Positions 24,548 through 34,613 are shown, counted from the first letter of the stretch. The stretch: DNA of 64,000 nucleotides from an uncultured Eubacterium sp. (GCA_910583925.1 CAJTZJ010000003.1:1-64000), one strand, 5' to 3'. Notes: generated from the sequence alone by a model not told the origin. Program-made: numbers and translations.

Positions 24548-26575
24548 ATGATTAACCTTAACAGCGATATAAAATATATCAAAGGTGTTGGAGAAAAAAG
24601 AGCCGAGCTTTTCAATAAGCTCGGCATTTCTTGCGTTCGTGCGCTTATTCAATTTTATCCCAGAAAATATCAGGATTGGTCTGATGAAAAGATGGTTAGG
24701 GATTGTGAAAACGGTGAAAATGTCTGTATCAAGGCCACCCTGATGACACCGGTTAAAGAGCATATGATACGAAAAGGAATGACTCTTTTCAAATGTAATT
24801 TTACAGACGGAGAAACAATCATACATGTAACCATCTTCAACAATAAATATCTTGCAAAATCACTTCGTCAATACAACGATTACATACTTTACGGGAAGCT
24901 CGAAAAAAACTTAACCTCTGCAAATATGAGCTCGCCAAGCATTGAAAAAGCGGAGCAAAATATCGGAATTCATCCCATTTATTCGGCAACTGAAAAGCTC
25001 AGTTCAAAAGCAATATCAAAGGTTATGAAAACAGCACTTGATGAATTACCGACATTGGAAGAAACACTGAATACGGAATTCCGATTGCAATACAAACTTG
25101 TTTCCCTTGATTTTGCAATAAGACAGATCCATTTTCCTGACAATGAAGAAAACCTTGAAAAGGCAAGATACAGGCTTATTTTTGAAGAGCTGTTAATCCT
25201 TCAGCTTGGCTTACTAAAGCTTAAGGGCAACAAAAAAGCCGAAACAAAGCTGACAATAAAAAAGGATTATACTGACGAATTCTTCAGCCTCTTGCCGTTC
25301 ACTCCAACAAACGCACAAAAAAAGGCCATTGCCGACTGCATAAATGATATGAATGGAAAATATGCAATGAATCGGCTTATTCAGGGTGATGTCGGCAGCG
25401 GCAAAACAGCCGTTGCTGCAGGTGTTTTATATACAGCAATAAAAAACGGCTTTCAGGGTGCTCTTATGGCACCTACGGAAATCCTTGCCATTCAGCATAT
25501 GGAAACGATAAGCAGAATGCTTGAAAACACAGGCATCACAGTTGATTTGCTGACAGGAAGCACCTCTGCAAAGGAAAAACGGGAAATTAAAGGCAGACTT
25601 ATAAACGGAGAAACCGACCTTGTTATCGGCACACATGCACTGATTCAAAACGATGTTGAATTTAAAAATCTGGGTATTGTTATAACAGATGAGCAGCACC
25701 GCTTTGGTGTTCATCAAAGGGCAAATCTGGCTATGAAGGGAAACGAGGTGCACACACTTGTTATGAGTGCCACTCCTATTCCGAGAACACTTGCCCTTAT
25801 GATTTACGGCGACCTTGACATATCTATTCTTGACGAACTGCCTGCAGGCAGACAAACAATACGAACGGATGTTGTTGATTCGAGATACCATAAAAGAATA
25901 TATGATTTTATCAAAAAGGCTATTGCACGCGGGGAACAGGCTTATATTGTCTGCCCTCTTGTTGAAGAGGGAGAAAGCGACTTGAAACCCGCAACACAGT
26001 ATGCTGAAATGCTTTCCGAAACCGCCTTTAAAGGATATAATATAGGGCTTCTTCACGGAAAAATGAAAGCGAAAGACAAAGAAAAGGTAATGAATGCTTT
26101 TTCCGACGGCAATATTAAAATCCTTGTTTCAACAACCGTTATAGAGGTTGGAGTTGATGTACCTAACGCAACAATTATGGTTATTGAAAATGCGGAGCGC
26201 TTCGGTTTATCACAGCTTCATCAGCTTCGAGGCAGGGTTGGCAGAGGTTCATCACAATCCTATTGTATTCTTGTCTCAGACAGCAAAAGCGAAACGGCAC
26301 AGAACAGGCTTGCAATTATGAAAGATAATTCAGATGGTTTCAAAATTGCAGACGAGGATTTGAAGCAGAGAGGCCCCGGAGATTTCTTCGGAAACCGCCA
26401 GCATGGTCTGCCCGATTTGAAAATTGCGGATATGCTGGCTGATACGGAAATGCTTGCTTTGTGCAGACAGGCAGCAGACGAGATTTTAGAAAAGGATTGC
26501 AACCTTGATTTGCCCGAAAACAAAGCCCATGCAAATGCCATTTCCGATATGTTCAGAAATTCCGTTGCAAACTGA
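24548..26575 (+). CDS. recG: ATP-dependent DNA helicase RecG
   Basis: Superfamily 2 helicase that remodels stalled replication forks and Holliday junctions. A wedge (OB-fold) domain occupies about the first 200 residues. The helicase core follows: Walker A GDVGSGKTAVAA, DEQH box (TDEQHRFGVHQR), MSATPIPRTLAL, then motifs V-VI (STTVIEVGVDVPNA, QLRGRVGRG). The C-terminal GPGDFFGNRQHGLPDLK element is diagnostic of RecG. 675 aa, complete. Two bases follow the fakA stop. Confidence 0.97.
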   Translation: MINLNSDIKYIKGVGEKRAELFNKLGISCVRALIQFYPRKYQDWSDEKMVRDCENGENVCIKATLMTPVKEHMIRKGMTLFKCNFTDGETIIHVTIFNNKYLAKSLRQYNDYILYGKLEKNLTSANMSSPSIEKAEQNIGIHPIYSATEKLSSKAISKVMKTALDELPTLEETLNTEFRLQYKLVSLDFAIRQIHFPDNEENLEKARYRLIFEELLILQLGLLKLKGNKKAETKLTIKKDYTDEFFSLLPFTPTNAQKKAIADCINDMNGKYAMNRLIQGDVGSGKTAVAAGVLYTAIKNGFQGALMAPTEILAIQHMETISRMLENTGITVDLLTGSTSAKEKREIKGRLINGETDLVIGTHALIQNDVEFKNLGIVITDEQHRFGVHQRANLAMKGNEVHTLVMSATPIPRTLALMIYGDLDISILDELPAGRQTIRTDVVDSRYHKRIYDFIKKAIARGEQAYIVCPLVEEGESDLKPATQYAEMLSETAFKGYNIGLLHGKMKAKDKEKVMNAFSDGNIKILVSTTVIEVGVDVPNATIMVIENAERFGLSQLHQLRGRVGRGSSQSYCILVSDSKSETAQNRLAIMKDNSDGFKIADEDLKQRGPGDFFGNRQHGLPDLKIADMLADTEMLALCRQAADEILEKDCNLDLPENKAHANAISDMFRNSVAN

Positions 26576-26593
26576 TATTTTAAAGGAGTAAAA

Positions 26594-27070
26594 ATGATTA
26601 AAAGAATTGATAGTATGGAGCAACTGCCTGTTTGCCTTGAAATCATTCACAAAAGCTTTAAAACAGTTGCCGATAAATTCAATTTTACAAAAGAAAACTG
26701 CCCAAGGCATACATCATTTATGCCTATTGAAAAGCTTGAAGAGCAATATAAAAACGGCTTCAAAATGTTTTTATATTCTTTTAACGATGATAATATAGGC
26801 TTCTTTTCTGTTAAAAGTTATGATAATAATTTAGAACTGAATACTCTTGGTGTTCTTCCCGAATACCGTGAAAACGGAATAGGAAGAAGCATAATTGATT
26901 TCAGCAAAAAATATGCACGTGAACATAATTGCAGGAAAATAAAAATAAGCATTGTTGAGGAAAACACAATTCTAAGGAAATGGTATGAATCACTTGGTTT
27001 TATTCATACAGGTATCAAAATCATTCCGGATTTGCCATTTACAGTTGGATTTATGGAATTAACCTTATAA
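26594..27070 (+). CDS. GNAT-family N-acetyltransferase
   Basis: 158-residue acetyltransferase with the acetyl-CoA-binding signature LGVLPEYRENGIGRSIID (motif A) and the C-terminal EENTILRKWYESLGF (motif B). AAAGGAG lies 5 bases before the ATG, 18 bases after recG, so it probably sits at the end of the recG operon. The substrate cannot be inferred. A strong bidirectional terminator follows. Confidence 0.88.
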   Translation: MIKRIDSMEQLPVCLEIIHKSFKTVADKFNFTKENCPRHTSFMPIEKLEEQYKNGFKMFLYSFNDDNIGFFSVKSYDNNLELNTLGVLPEYRENGIGRSIIDFSKKYAREHNCRKIKISIVEENTILRKWYESLGFIHTGIKIIPDLPFTVGFMELTL

Positions 27071-27076
27071 AATAAA

Positions 27077-27101
27077 AACTCCCTTTACAGGGAGTTTTTT
27101 T
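27077..27101. terminator. Bidirectional intrinsic terminator
   Basis: AACTCCCT / AGGGAGTT stem with a 4-base loop, T-run on the right and A-run on the left, between convergent genes. Confidence 0.88.
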
Positions 27102-27121
27102 ATTGATATTTGTTCAATTTA

Positions 27122-28762
27122 TTATTCTGCTTCGGTTTCAGGTTCGGTTACCGTTTCTCCGTAGACCTGAATAACAACCTCATCGCCTTTGGCGATTTCC
27201 TCGCCTGCTGCAGGAGCCATACCGTTTCTTTTACGAACAGTATTCGGTGTATCGTTATCATCATTATATATGGTTACAACTCTGACCTTGAAACCTTCCT
27301 CTTCAAGAGTCTTTACGGCATCATCCTTGGATTTTCCGCCGACATCAGGAACAGATACGGTTTCAATGCCCTTGCTGACAGTAAGAACAATTGCCGTTCC
27401 TTTTTTCACCTCGTCGCCTGCTTTAACGCTTTGTTCAAAAATCAAGCCTTCTTCTACATCCTTGGAATACTCACTTTGGAAAGTAATTGTAAACTGAGAA
27501 TTCCACGAGGCCTGATTTTTAACATCAGATTCCGTGTAGCCTGCCTTGCAGAAATCGGGAACAGTTACCTTGACAGCTTCAGCCACAGGGGGAGCCGTTG
27601 TTTCGGGCGTATCGTTTCCGCCCTTTGAAAAATGAACAACACAGAAAACCGCAGCAGCAAGAACAGCAACTGAAACGGCAACTGCAAGAATCGTTTTAAT
27701 CTGCTTTTTACTGCTTTTCTTAATAGCGTCGGTTTCATTATCTTTTTTCTCATCAGATTCAGAAACAGCAGAAGCTGCATTAACAGAATTCGCAACAACA
27801 GAAGGTGCCGCAGAAAGAAGTTCTCTGAAATCTTCAACACACTGAATTCGGTTTTCAGCATAGATCTGAAGACCGCCGCCGAGCGCACGGATAACATGAG
27901 CAGGAATTCTTTCGGCAATACTGTTTGGTATCATCAGCTTATCATTAACAGCCCTTGCCGGTGCTTCGGGAGGATTGGTTCCGACCAAAGCACGATAAAT
28001 ACAGGCTGAAAAAGCATAAATATCCGTTGCAGGACAAATAATGTGGCTGTTATCATACTGTTCAAGAGCAGTATATCCGGCAACCGGCTTAAACCCAAGC
28101 CCACTTGACGCATCATTGCATTCACTGATACAGAAGCCTGCAAGACGAACCTTGCCGTCTCTGCAAAGAACAAGATTATCCGGATTGATTGCACCGTGTG
28201 CTATTCCGTTTTCATGAAGCGCTTCAATCGTTGTAAGAATCGGCATAAACATCAGCCTTGCTTTATCCCACAATATACTGTTGTCCGTACTTCTTATAAG
28301 GAAATCATGAAGGGTAACACTGTCCATCTTTTCACAAACGGCATAAGCAGTTTCATTTTCTTCAAAAATATCAAGCACAGGAATTACGGCTGAAAGAGAA
28401 TTCAACCCCTTAAGCGTTCTCCATAGCTTAATGAAAGATTCCTTATAACCTGCAAAATTCTTTCTGTATCTTTCTCTGACATGAACATCATTATTACCCT
28501 CAAGACGATTACATATTCCACCGGGCAAAAATTCACGGATTGTTACAACGGCATTACGCTCGGTATCATAGCCTATATAAACAACCGAATCATTTTCAAC
28601 TGAAATAGCGTTTCCGACTATATAGCGCTTTGCAAGAATGGTTCGGCGTGGAAGAAAAAGCGTATCTGTAACAGAATCATTATCAAATCCACAATTTCTG
28701 CAGATACAGCCGGCAGTTAACGGCTCAAAACAGTTCATACATAAATTTTCAGTGTATCCCAT
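27122..28762 (-). CDS. PASTA-domain Ser/Thr pseudokinase with zinc ribbon
   Basis: Membrane protein built like a PknB/PrkC kinase but lacking catalytic residues. A zinc ribbon (Cys8, Cys11, Cys21, Cys24) precedes a kinase fold (about 40-320). The catalytic loop reads HGAINPDN (189-196), so the HRD Asp is Ala191. The DFG triplet is AGF (208-210) and the VAIK Lys is Arg76 (VVTIREF). A membrane helix lies at about 350-372, followed by two PASTA repeats and an acidic tail. Likely a cell-wall-responsive scaffold rather than an active kinase. Monocistronic, divergent from the yhaM-like gene. Confidence 0.88.
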   Translation of the reverse strand: MGYTENLCMNCFEPLTAGCICRNCGFDNDSVTDTLFLPRRTILAKRYIVGNAISVENDSVVYIGYDTERNAVVTIREFLPGGICNRLEGNNDVHVRERYRKNFAGYKESFIKLWRTLKGLNSLSAVIPVLDIFEENETAYAVCEKMDSVTLHDFLIRSTDNSILWDKARLMFMPILTTIEALHENGIAHGAINPDNLVLCRDGKVRLAGFCISECNDASSGLGFKPVAGYTALEQYDNSHIICPATDIYAFSACIYRALVGTNPPEAPARAVNDKLMIPNSIAERIPAHVIRALGGGLQIYAENRIQCVEDFRELLSAAPSVVANSVNAASAVSESDEKKDNETDAIKKSSKKQIKTILAVAVSVAVLAAAVFCVVHFSKGGNDTPETTAPPVAEAVKVTVPDFCKAGYTESDVKNQASWNSQFTITFQSEYSKDVEEGLIFEQSVKAGDEVKKGTAIVLTVSKGIETVSVPDVGGKSKDDAVKTLEEEGFKVRVVTIYNDDNDTPNTVRKRNGMAPAAGEEIAKGDEVVIQVYGETVTEPETEAE

Positions 28763-28868
28763 TTTTTCCTCCGATTATAGTAACATATTAATATTCATAG
28801 TTTATCAATCAAACGAAGATTTGTCAAGAAAACTAAAATGTATACTTTGTTAATTTATTTTGTTTGAA

Positions 28869-28897
28869 TTGATTTCAAACAGTTTATAGTATATAAT
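28869..28897 (+). promoter_or_regulatory. Promoter of the YhaM-prmA-hydrolase genes
   Basis: TTGATT (28869-28874), 17-base spacer, TATAAT (28892-28897), 31 bases before the start codon. Confidence 0.65.
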
Positions 28898-28928
28898 TAA
28901 ACTGTTAAAATTATTATGAGGTGATACA

Positions 28929-29894
28929 ATGAATTTTAAAACCCTGCCTAACGGAATGTGTGATGGCTTTGTTATTTTAAAAAAATGTGAAGTAAAAAAC
29001 TCAAAAAACGGTTCTGCCTATCTTGATCTTATTTTAGGGGATAAAGATGGAGAAATTCCCGCAAAGCTTTGGGATTATACCGATAACGGGTTATTTGAAT
29101 CTGAAATGATTGTTAAAGTAAGAGGCACAATTGAACAGTACAACGGAAAAGACCAGTTCAGAATTGCACAGATTCGCCCTGTTGCTTCAACGGATGAATA
29201 CAATATCGCAGACCTTGTACCTGCAAGTGAGATTGGAGGAGAACAGATATTCAATATGCTTTTAAGGCGTGTTAACGCTTTTAAAGATAATGATTTAAAA
29301 AGCATTGTTCTTTCCATTTTAGAAGATAAAAAGAAGCTGCTTATCAATTGCCCTGCCGCCTTCAGACTTCATCACGCTATGGTCGGCGGATTAATGCTTC
29401 ATACAATCTCTATCGTAAGAATGGCAGAGGAAATATGCCAAATCTATCCCAATATAGATAAAGAGCTTCTGCTTTCGGGAGCCATTCTTCATGACACGGC
29501 AAAAACATGGGAATTTGAGCTCAGCAAAACCGGACTTGTCAAGGGATACAGCACTGAAGGCGAGCTTATAGGCCATCTTGTTAAAGGTGCAATGTATGTT
29601 GAAAACACAGCAGACAGGCTTGGAATAAAAAGTGAGAAGGTTGTTTTGCTTCAGCATATGATTCTAAGCCATCATGGTGTACCGGAATTCGGTTCCCCTG
29701 TCAGACCGATGTTTTTGGAGGCGGAAATTTTATCTGCCCTTGACTCGCTTGATGCAACTATCTTTGAAATAAACAACGCAACCGGCAAGGTTAAGCCCGG
29801 CGAATTCACAGACAGACAATGGGCGCTTGACAACAGAAAGCTTTATAATCACGGACTTACAAATAACGAACACAAAGTTAATCTTGGAGAATAA
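28929..29894 (+). CDS. yhaM: 3'-5' exoribonuclease YhaM family
   Basis: Nuclease with an N-terminal OB-fold nucleic-acid-binding domain (about residues 10-90) and a C-terminal HD phosphohydrolase domain (HHAMVGGLMLH, then SGAILHDTAKTWEF and HHGVPEFGSPV). This combination and the 321-residue length match YhaM/Cbf1. Expected role is RNA 3'-end trimming and turnover. GAGGTG lies 6 bases before the ATG. prmA follows after 5 bases, so they are co-transcribed. Confidence 0.9.
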   Translation: MNFKTLPNGMCDGFVILKKCEVKNSKNGSAYLDLILGDKDGEIPAKLWDYTDNGLFESEMIVKVRGTIEQYNGKDQFRIAQIRPVASTDEYNIADLVPASEIGGEQIFNMLLRRVNAFKDNDLKSIVLSILEDKKKLLINCPAAFRLHHAMVGGLMLHTISIVRMAEEICQIYPNIDKELLLSGAILHDTAKTWEFELSKTGLVKGYSTEGELIGHLVKGAMYVENTADRLGIKSEKVVLLQHMILSHHGVPEFGSPVRPMFLEAEILSALDSLDATIFEINNATGKVKPGEFTDRQWALDNRKLYNHGLTNNEHKVNLGE

Positions 29895-29899
29895 ACATA

Positions 29900-30838
29900 A
29901 TGGAAAATGTTTTGGAAAGCTGGGCTGAAATAGCCATAACTGTTAAAACTGAAGATATTGAAACAGCCGGAAATATTGCAAATATGGTTGTTCCTTACGG
30001 CATTTACATAGAGGATTATTCCGCACTTGAAGAAGATGCTGCTGAAATTTCTCACTATGATTTTATTGACGACAGCTTATTGCATAAAGACCGAACAAAG
30101 GGAATTATTCACATTTATATCAATCCTCATGAAAATCCGCTTGAGGCTGTTTCTTTTATAACAGAAAGGCTTAACAGCGAAAATATAGAACACGAAATAA
30201 AAACCGCAGCCTGCAAAACCGAAGATTGGGTTAACAACTGGAAGCAATATTTTCACGCTATGCCGATAGGCAAAAAGCTGCTTATCAGACCGCTTTGGGA
30301 GAAAGAATATGATACAGACGGCAGAATCGTTCTGAACATTGAACCCGGTCTTGCGTTCGGAACAGGAAGCCACCCTACAACAAAGCTTTGTCTTGAAACG
30401 CTTGAAAAATATATTGATGAAAACTCAACAGTGCTTGATATTGGTTGCGGAAGCGGGATTTTGTCCATAGCTGCTCTTTTACTCGGAGCAAAATCCGCTT
30501 TTGGCGTTGATATAGAAAAGCTTGCAGTTAAAACAGCAATTGAAAACGCAAAAGAAAATGGCTTTGGGTCCCCTGTTTTTGATGCTGTAAACGGTAATCT
30601 TTCAGACAAGGTGAGCGGAAAATACAATGTAATTGTTGCAAATATCGTTGCAGACATCATTATGCAGTTCAATGAAGAAGTTTCCGAATTTCTTGAAGAC
30701 GGAGGCATATATATTACAGGCGGCATTATAGATATAAGAAAAGATGAGGTTGTCCGTTCATTTGAACAAAACGGCTTTGAAATCATTGCAAATTACGAAG
30801 AAAAGGGCTGGAATGTTTTTGTCTGCAGAAGGAGATAA
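29900..30838 (+). CDS. prmA: Ribosomal protein L11 methyltransferase PrmA
   Basis: SAM-dependent methyltransferase that trimethylates ribosomal protein L11. An N-terminal substrate domain (about 1-130) precedes the Rossmann fold: post-motif GLAFGTGSHPTTKLCLE, motif I VLDIGCGSGILSI, acidic motif VDIEKLAV, and NIVADII in the motif IV position. 312 aa is the usual PrmA length. It sits between the yhaM-like and hydrolase genes with gaps of 3-5 bases. Confidence 0.94.
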   Translation: MENVLESWAEIAITVKTEDIETAGNIANMVVPYGIYIEDYSALEEDAAEISHYDFIDDSLLHKDRTKGIIHIYINPHENPLEAVSFITERLNSENIEHEIKTAACKTEDWVNNWKQYFHAMPIGKKLLIRPLWEKEYDTDGRIVLNIEPGLAFGTGSHPTTKLCLETLEKYIDENSTVLDIGCGSGILSIAALLLGAKSAFGVDIEKLAVKTAIENAKENGFGSPVFDAVNGNLSDKVSGKYNVIVANIVADIIMQFNEEVSEFLEDGGIYITGGIIDIRKDEVVRSFEQNGFEIIANYEEKGWNVFVCRRR

Positions 30839-30841
30839 GCT

Positions 30842-31810
30842 TTGGAAATATTTTTAATTATTTTAGGAATTATACTTGCCGTGCTTACATTGCTGTTCAG
30901 TATATGCGGATTTATTTATAATCAGATTGTATGGCGAAAAACAATTAAAATTCCTCAATTTATAACCAATTTACTTGCCGGAAACGATATGTCACTTGAT
31001 AATTACGACGAAGATGCATATAAAGCCGAAGCGATACTTATGCCCCGTATTACAAGAACAGAGGAATATATTTCCGATAACGGCGAAAAGCTTATTGCAC
31101 GAATCATAGAACCTCAAAAAAACAACGGCAGACTGATCTTGGCCTGCCACGGAGCAAGAAGCTGGGGCATCGGTGAATTCTGCTTTATCTCTGATTATTT
31201 TTACAAAAACGGTTACACGGTTATTATGCCCGACCATAGGGGCTGCGGCGACAGTGACGGCAAATATATGGGCTACGGAACCCATGAATCCATAGATACA
31301 TATTACTGGGTAAATTACGCAAAACAGCATTATCCCGATTTGGATATTTTTCTTATGGGCGTTTCAATGGGTGCAGCAACTGTACTTATGATGAGCAAAA
31401 ATGCTGAGGATCATGCCATAAAGGGTATAATCGCAGACTGTTCATATACATCTGCATGGGACGAATTTTCCTATCAGCTTAAAACATCATTTCATCTTCC
31501 CGATTTTCCGATTCTGAATATATGCAATCTGTACAGCAGAATAATTGCAGACTATTCTTTTAAGGATGCCTCCCCTCTTAACGCGGTTAAAGAGGCTAAA
31601 AAACCGATACTTTTTATCCACGGCGGCAAGGATGATTTTGTGCCGACCTATATGGAAAAAATCCTTTATGATGCCTGCTGCACTGAAAAGGAAATGCTTG
31701 TTGTTGAAAATGCCATTCATGCACGAAGCTATTATACAGACCCGATAAAATACCAGAAGGCAATAGAAAGCTTTATGGATAAATACAGCAAAACAAAAAG
31801 CAGAGTGTAA
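30842..31810 (+). CDS. Membrane-anchored alpha/beta hydrolase
   Basis: Serine hydrolase with an N-terminal membrane helix (about residues 3-25). Catalytic Ser lies in the elbow GVSMGAAT, the acid in HGGKDDFVP and the His near the end (AIHARSYY). HGARSWG provides the oxyanion loop and DHRGCGDSDGK the following strand. The start is TTG at 30842 with GGAGAT 6 bases upstream. Likely an esterase or lipase of the BAAT/abhydrolase-like set; substrate unknown. Third gene of the yhaM-prmA transcript, ending in an intrinsic terminator. Confidence 0.87.
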   Translation: MEIFLIILGIILAVLTLLFSICGFIYNQIVWRKTIKIPQFITNLLAGNDMSLDNYDEDAYKAEAILMPRITRTEEYISDNGEKLIARIIEPQKNNGRLILACHGARSWGIGEFCFISDYFYKNGYTVIMPDHRGCGDSDGKYMGYGTHESIDTYYWVNYAKQHYPDLDIFLMGVSMGAATVLMMSKNAEDHAIKGIIADCSYTSAWDEFSYQLKTSFHLPDFPILNICNLYSRIIADYSFKDASPLNAVKEAKKPILFIHGGKDDFVPTYMEKILYDACCTEKEMLVVENAIHARSYYTDPIKYQKAIESFMDKYSKTKSRV

Positions 31811-31822
31811 CGCTCTGCTTTT
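31799..31822 (+). terminator. Intrinsic terminator overlapping a gene end
   Basis: AGCAGAG / CTCTGCT stem followed by TTTTCC. The left arm is inside the last codons of the hydrolase gene. Confidence 0.65.
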
Positions 31823-31824
31823 CC

Positions 31825-32358
31825 TTATCCCTTACAGCCGACACTAATATAATTGATATCGCTGATTTCATATGTTTCTTCCGGCTCACTTTCATTTATT
31901 ATATTGCATTCTTCCGTAATATGAGAATATTCTTCATATGTTTTATATTCATTTTTCTTGGTATCAATATCAATATAAAGATTAATATTCTGAACATCCC
32001 ACCAATTCCATTGCATTGCTCTGAAAACAAAATGATATTCATCAATTTCCGTGTTTACTAAATATTCCCCATAATCTCCTGCTTTTACCAAAAGTGTAAC
32101 ACAATCATCATTATCTTGAACCAACACAGTGTTTTCAGAATTTCTTTCGTATGTTGCATAGGCTTTTATATTATCTGATTCCATCAACTTGCCGCCTATC
32201 GTGGCAGTAAGATTTATTGTTATTCTATCGCCTTTATATGCTCTGTAATAAAAATAACTGCTTTGAAATAACTCAACTCCGTTTTGAACACAAACAATAA
32301 TAAATAAAGCAAAAAATACTGCACTTATTGATAAAAATACTTTTTTACATTTACTCAT
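31825..32358 (-). CDS. Hypothetical exported or membrane-anchored protein
   Basis: 177 residues, not recognised. One N-terminal membrane segment (about 6-27, VFLSISAVFFALFIIVCV), followed by an external, beta-rich domain with few Cys residues. Start set at ATG 32358, with GGGGGTG 5 bases upstream; an in-frame start at 32394 has no such site. It is the only gene between the hydrolase terminator and the transposase remnant, so it appears to be monocistronic. Confidence 0.7.
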   Translation of the reverse strand: MSKCKKVFLSISAVFFALFIIVCVQNGVELFQSSYFYYRAYKGDRITINLTATIGGKLMESDNIKAYATYERNSENTVLVQDNDDCVTLLVKAGDYGEYLVNTEIDEYHFVFRAMQWNWWDVQNINLYIDIDTKKNEYKTYEEYSHITEECNIINESEPEETYEISDINYISVGCKG

Positions 32359-32456
32359 AAAAACACCCCCTTGCTGATTACATTGTATCAACAAGGGGAT
32401 TTTACTTCAATGAATTTGTAATGGATTCATTCCACGAATCGTAGAATTTCAAATTT

Positions 32457-32669
32457 TATTTACAATATAATTCATCTTCATTCCATTTTAATGGATTGTT
32501 AATAATATATTCGGCTTTATTAATATAATCTTCTTCATCACGAATAATATGATCATAAAAGCCTTTCTGCCAAATTGGAAAACCGCATTCTTTTGAAACA
32601 TATCTTTTAAATTGCCCTATTATCGTAGCCTTTTAATCTATTGGGTTTTCTTTTTGGAAAATCATTCAT
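32457..32669 (-). pseudogene. Internally deleted RAYT (REP-associated Y1) transposase remnant
   Basis: On the minus strand an ATG at 32669 opens a piece reading NDFPKRKPNRLKGYDN, the typical N terminus of RAYT transposases. After a frame break the 3' part continues as QFKRYVSKECGFPIWQKG and FYDHIIRDEEDYINKA, ending NPLKWNEDELYCK at 32457. The central part with the catalytic HUH and Tyr region is missing. The start lies 3 bases after the thrS stop. Intact RAYT genes are usually near 170-250 codons; this one has about 70. Confidence 0.85.
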
Positions 32670-32672
32670 ATA

Positions 32673-34613
32673 TCAAAGTGCTTTTGTTTCAATTTCCTCA
32701 ACAAGATCCATTATAAAGCTTTCCACGCTCATTGCGCCCTTTTCGCCGTTCTTTCTTGAACGGACGGAAATGGTGTTATTCTCAATATCCTTATCACCGA
32801 CAATCAGCATATAAGGTACTTTTTCAAGCTGAGCCGAACGGATTTTGAAGCCGATTTTTTCGCTTCTGTCATCCACCTCAACACGAATACCAGCTGCTTC
32901 AAGCTGCTTTTTGATTTCGTAAATTCTGTCAAGATGTCTGTCCGCAATCGGAAGCATCTTAACCTGAACAGGAGCAAGCCAGGTTGGGAATGCACCTGCA
33001 TACTTCTCAATAAGAAGCGCAAGTGTTCTTTCATAGCATCCGATTGATGTTCTGTGAATAATATAAGGATTTTTCTTGACACCATCACGGTCTACATATT
33101 CCATACCGAATTTTTCAGCAAGCATCTGATCTATCTGAATAGTAATAAGCGTATCTTCCTTACCGAAAACATTCTTAATCTGAATATCAAGCTTAGGACC
33201 GTAGAAAGCGGCTTCGCCGATACCGATTTTATAATCAATGCCAAGATCATCAAGGATTTTCTTCATCGCATCCTGTGCTTCGTTCCACTGCTCTTCCGTA
33301 CCGATATACTTATCTCTGTTATCAGGATCCCACTGGCTGAAGCGGAAGGATACATCCTCATAAAGACCAACCGTTTTAAGCATATACTCGCAAAGCTCAA
33401 GACAGCCTCTGAATTCATCCTCAAGCTGTTCGGGAGTACACATTAAGTGACCCTCTGAAATGGTAAACTGACGAACACGAATAAGTCCGTGCATTTCGCC
33501 GCTTGCTTCGTTTCTGAAAAGAGTTGATGTTTCATCATATCTTAAAGGAAGATCCCTATATGAACGAGATTTATTAAGATAAGCCTGATACTGGAACGGG
33601 CAGGTCATAGGACGGAGGGCAAAAACCTCTTTATCCTTTTCTTCATCCCCCAAAACGAACATTCCCTCTTTATAATGATCCCAGTGGCCTGAAATTTTAT
33701 AAAGATCAGACTTTGCCATAAACGGCGTTTTTGTCAACTGCCAGCCACGCTTTGCTTCTTCATCTTCCACCCATCTCTGTAACAGCTGAACAATTTTAGC
33801 ACCCTTTGGAAGAAGAATCGGAAGTCCCTGACCGATGCTGTCAACTGTTGTAAATAATTCAAGTTCTCTTCCAAGCTTATTATGATCTCTCTTTTTAGCT
33901 TCTTCAATTGCTTCAAGATGTGCTTCAAGCATAGATGCCTTCGGAAAAGCCGTTCCGTAAACACGGCAAAGCATCTTGTTTTTGGCATCGCCTCTCCAGT
34001 AAGCACCCGTTGTCTGCGTTAATTTAAATGCCTTAACAGCAGAAACGCTCATAAGATGAGGACCTGCGCAAAGCTCTGTAAACTCGCCCTGCTTATAAAA
34101 GCTGATCGGCTCGCCCTTTTCGGCATGTTCATTGATAAGTTCTACCTTATAAGGCTCGTCTTTTTCCTGCATAAGTGCAATTGCATCACTTGGAGAAAGC
34201 TCAAATTTTTCAAGCTCCAAGCCTTCCTTAACGATTTTCTTCATTTCAGCCTCAAGCTTTGTCAAATCTTCAGGACCGAATGGTTTATCTCCGCAGTCAA
34301 AATCATAATAAAAGCCATTTTCAATAGACGGACCGATTGTTAACTTCACATCCGGATAAAGTCTTTTTACAGCCTGCGCCATAATATGGGATGCTGTATG
34401 ATTAAAAGTACGCTTACCATCCTCATCATCAAAGGTTAAAATTTCAAGCGTGCAGTCTTCATCAACAACTGTTCTTAAATCCTTTACCTCACCATTTATT
34501 CTGCAGGAGCAGGCATTTCTGAACAAGCCCATTGAAATTTCCTTTGCAATATCCGCAACGGAAATTCCGTTTTCAAATTCGCGGATTTCCCCGCCTTTTA
34601 ATGTGATCTTCAT
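32673..34613 (-). CDS. thrS: Threonine-tRNA ligase ThrS
   Basis: Class II aminoacyl-tRNA synthetase that charges tRNA-Thr. Domains: TGS (1-60), editing domain with HTASHIMAQAV (about 73-83), catalytic core with motif 2 (RNEASGEMHGLIRVRQF) and motif 3 (IHRTSIGCYERTLALLIE), and the C-terminal anticodon-binding domain (from about 540). Zinc ligands lie in TCPFQ and the later His/Cys positions. 646 aa, full length. SD GGAGG upstream of the ATG. Expression is controlled by the T-box leader in front. Confidence 0.97.
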   Translation of the reverse strand: MKITLKGGEIREFENGISVADIAKEISMGLFRNACSCRINGEVKDLRTVVDEDCTLEILTFDDEDGKRTFNHTASHIMAQAVKRLYPDVKLTIGPSIENGFYYDFDCGDKPFGPEDLTKLEAEMKKIVKEGLELEKFELSPSDAIALMQEKDEPYKVELINEHAEKGEPISFYKQGEFTELCAGPHLMSVSAVKAFKLTQTTGAYWRGDAKNKMLCRVYGTAFPKASMLEAHLEAIEEAKKRDHNKLGRELELFTTVDSIGQGLPILLPKGAKIVQLLQRWVEDEEAKRGWQLTKTPFMAKSDLYKISGHWDHYKEGMFVLGDEEKDKEVFALRPMTCPFQYQAYLNKSRSYRDLPLRYDETSTLFRNEASGEMHGLIRVRQFTISEGHLMCTPEQLEDEFRGCLELCEYMLKTVGLYEDVSFRFSQWDPDNRDKYIGTEEQWNEAQDAMKKILDDLGIDYKIGIGEAAFYGPKLDIQIKNVFGKEDTLITIQIDQMLAEKFGMEYVDRDGVKKNPYIIHRTSIGCYERTLALLIEKYAGAFPTWLAPVQVKMLPIADRHLDRIYEIKKQLEAAGIRVEVDDRSEKIGFKIRSAQLEKVPYMLIVGDKDIENNTISVRSRKNGEKGAMSVESFIMDLVEEIETKAL

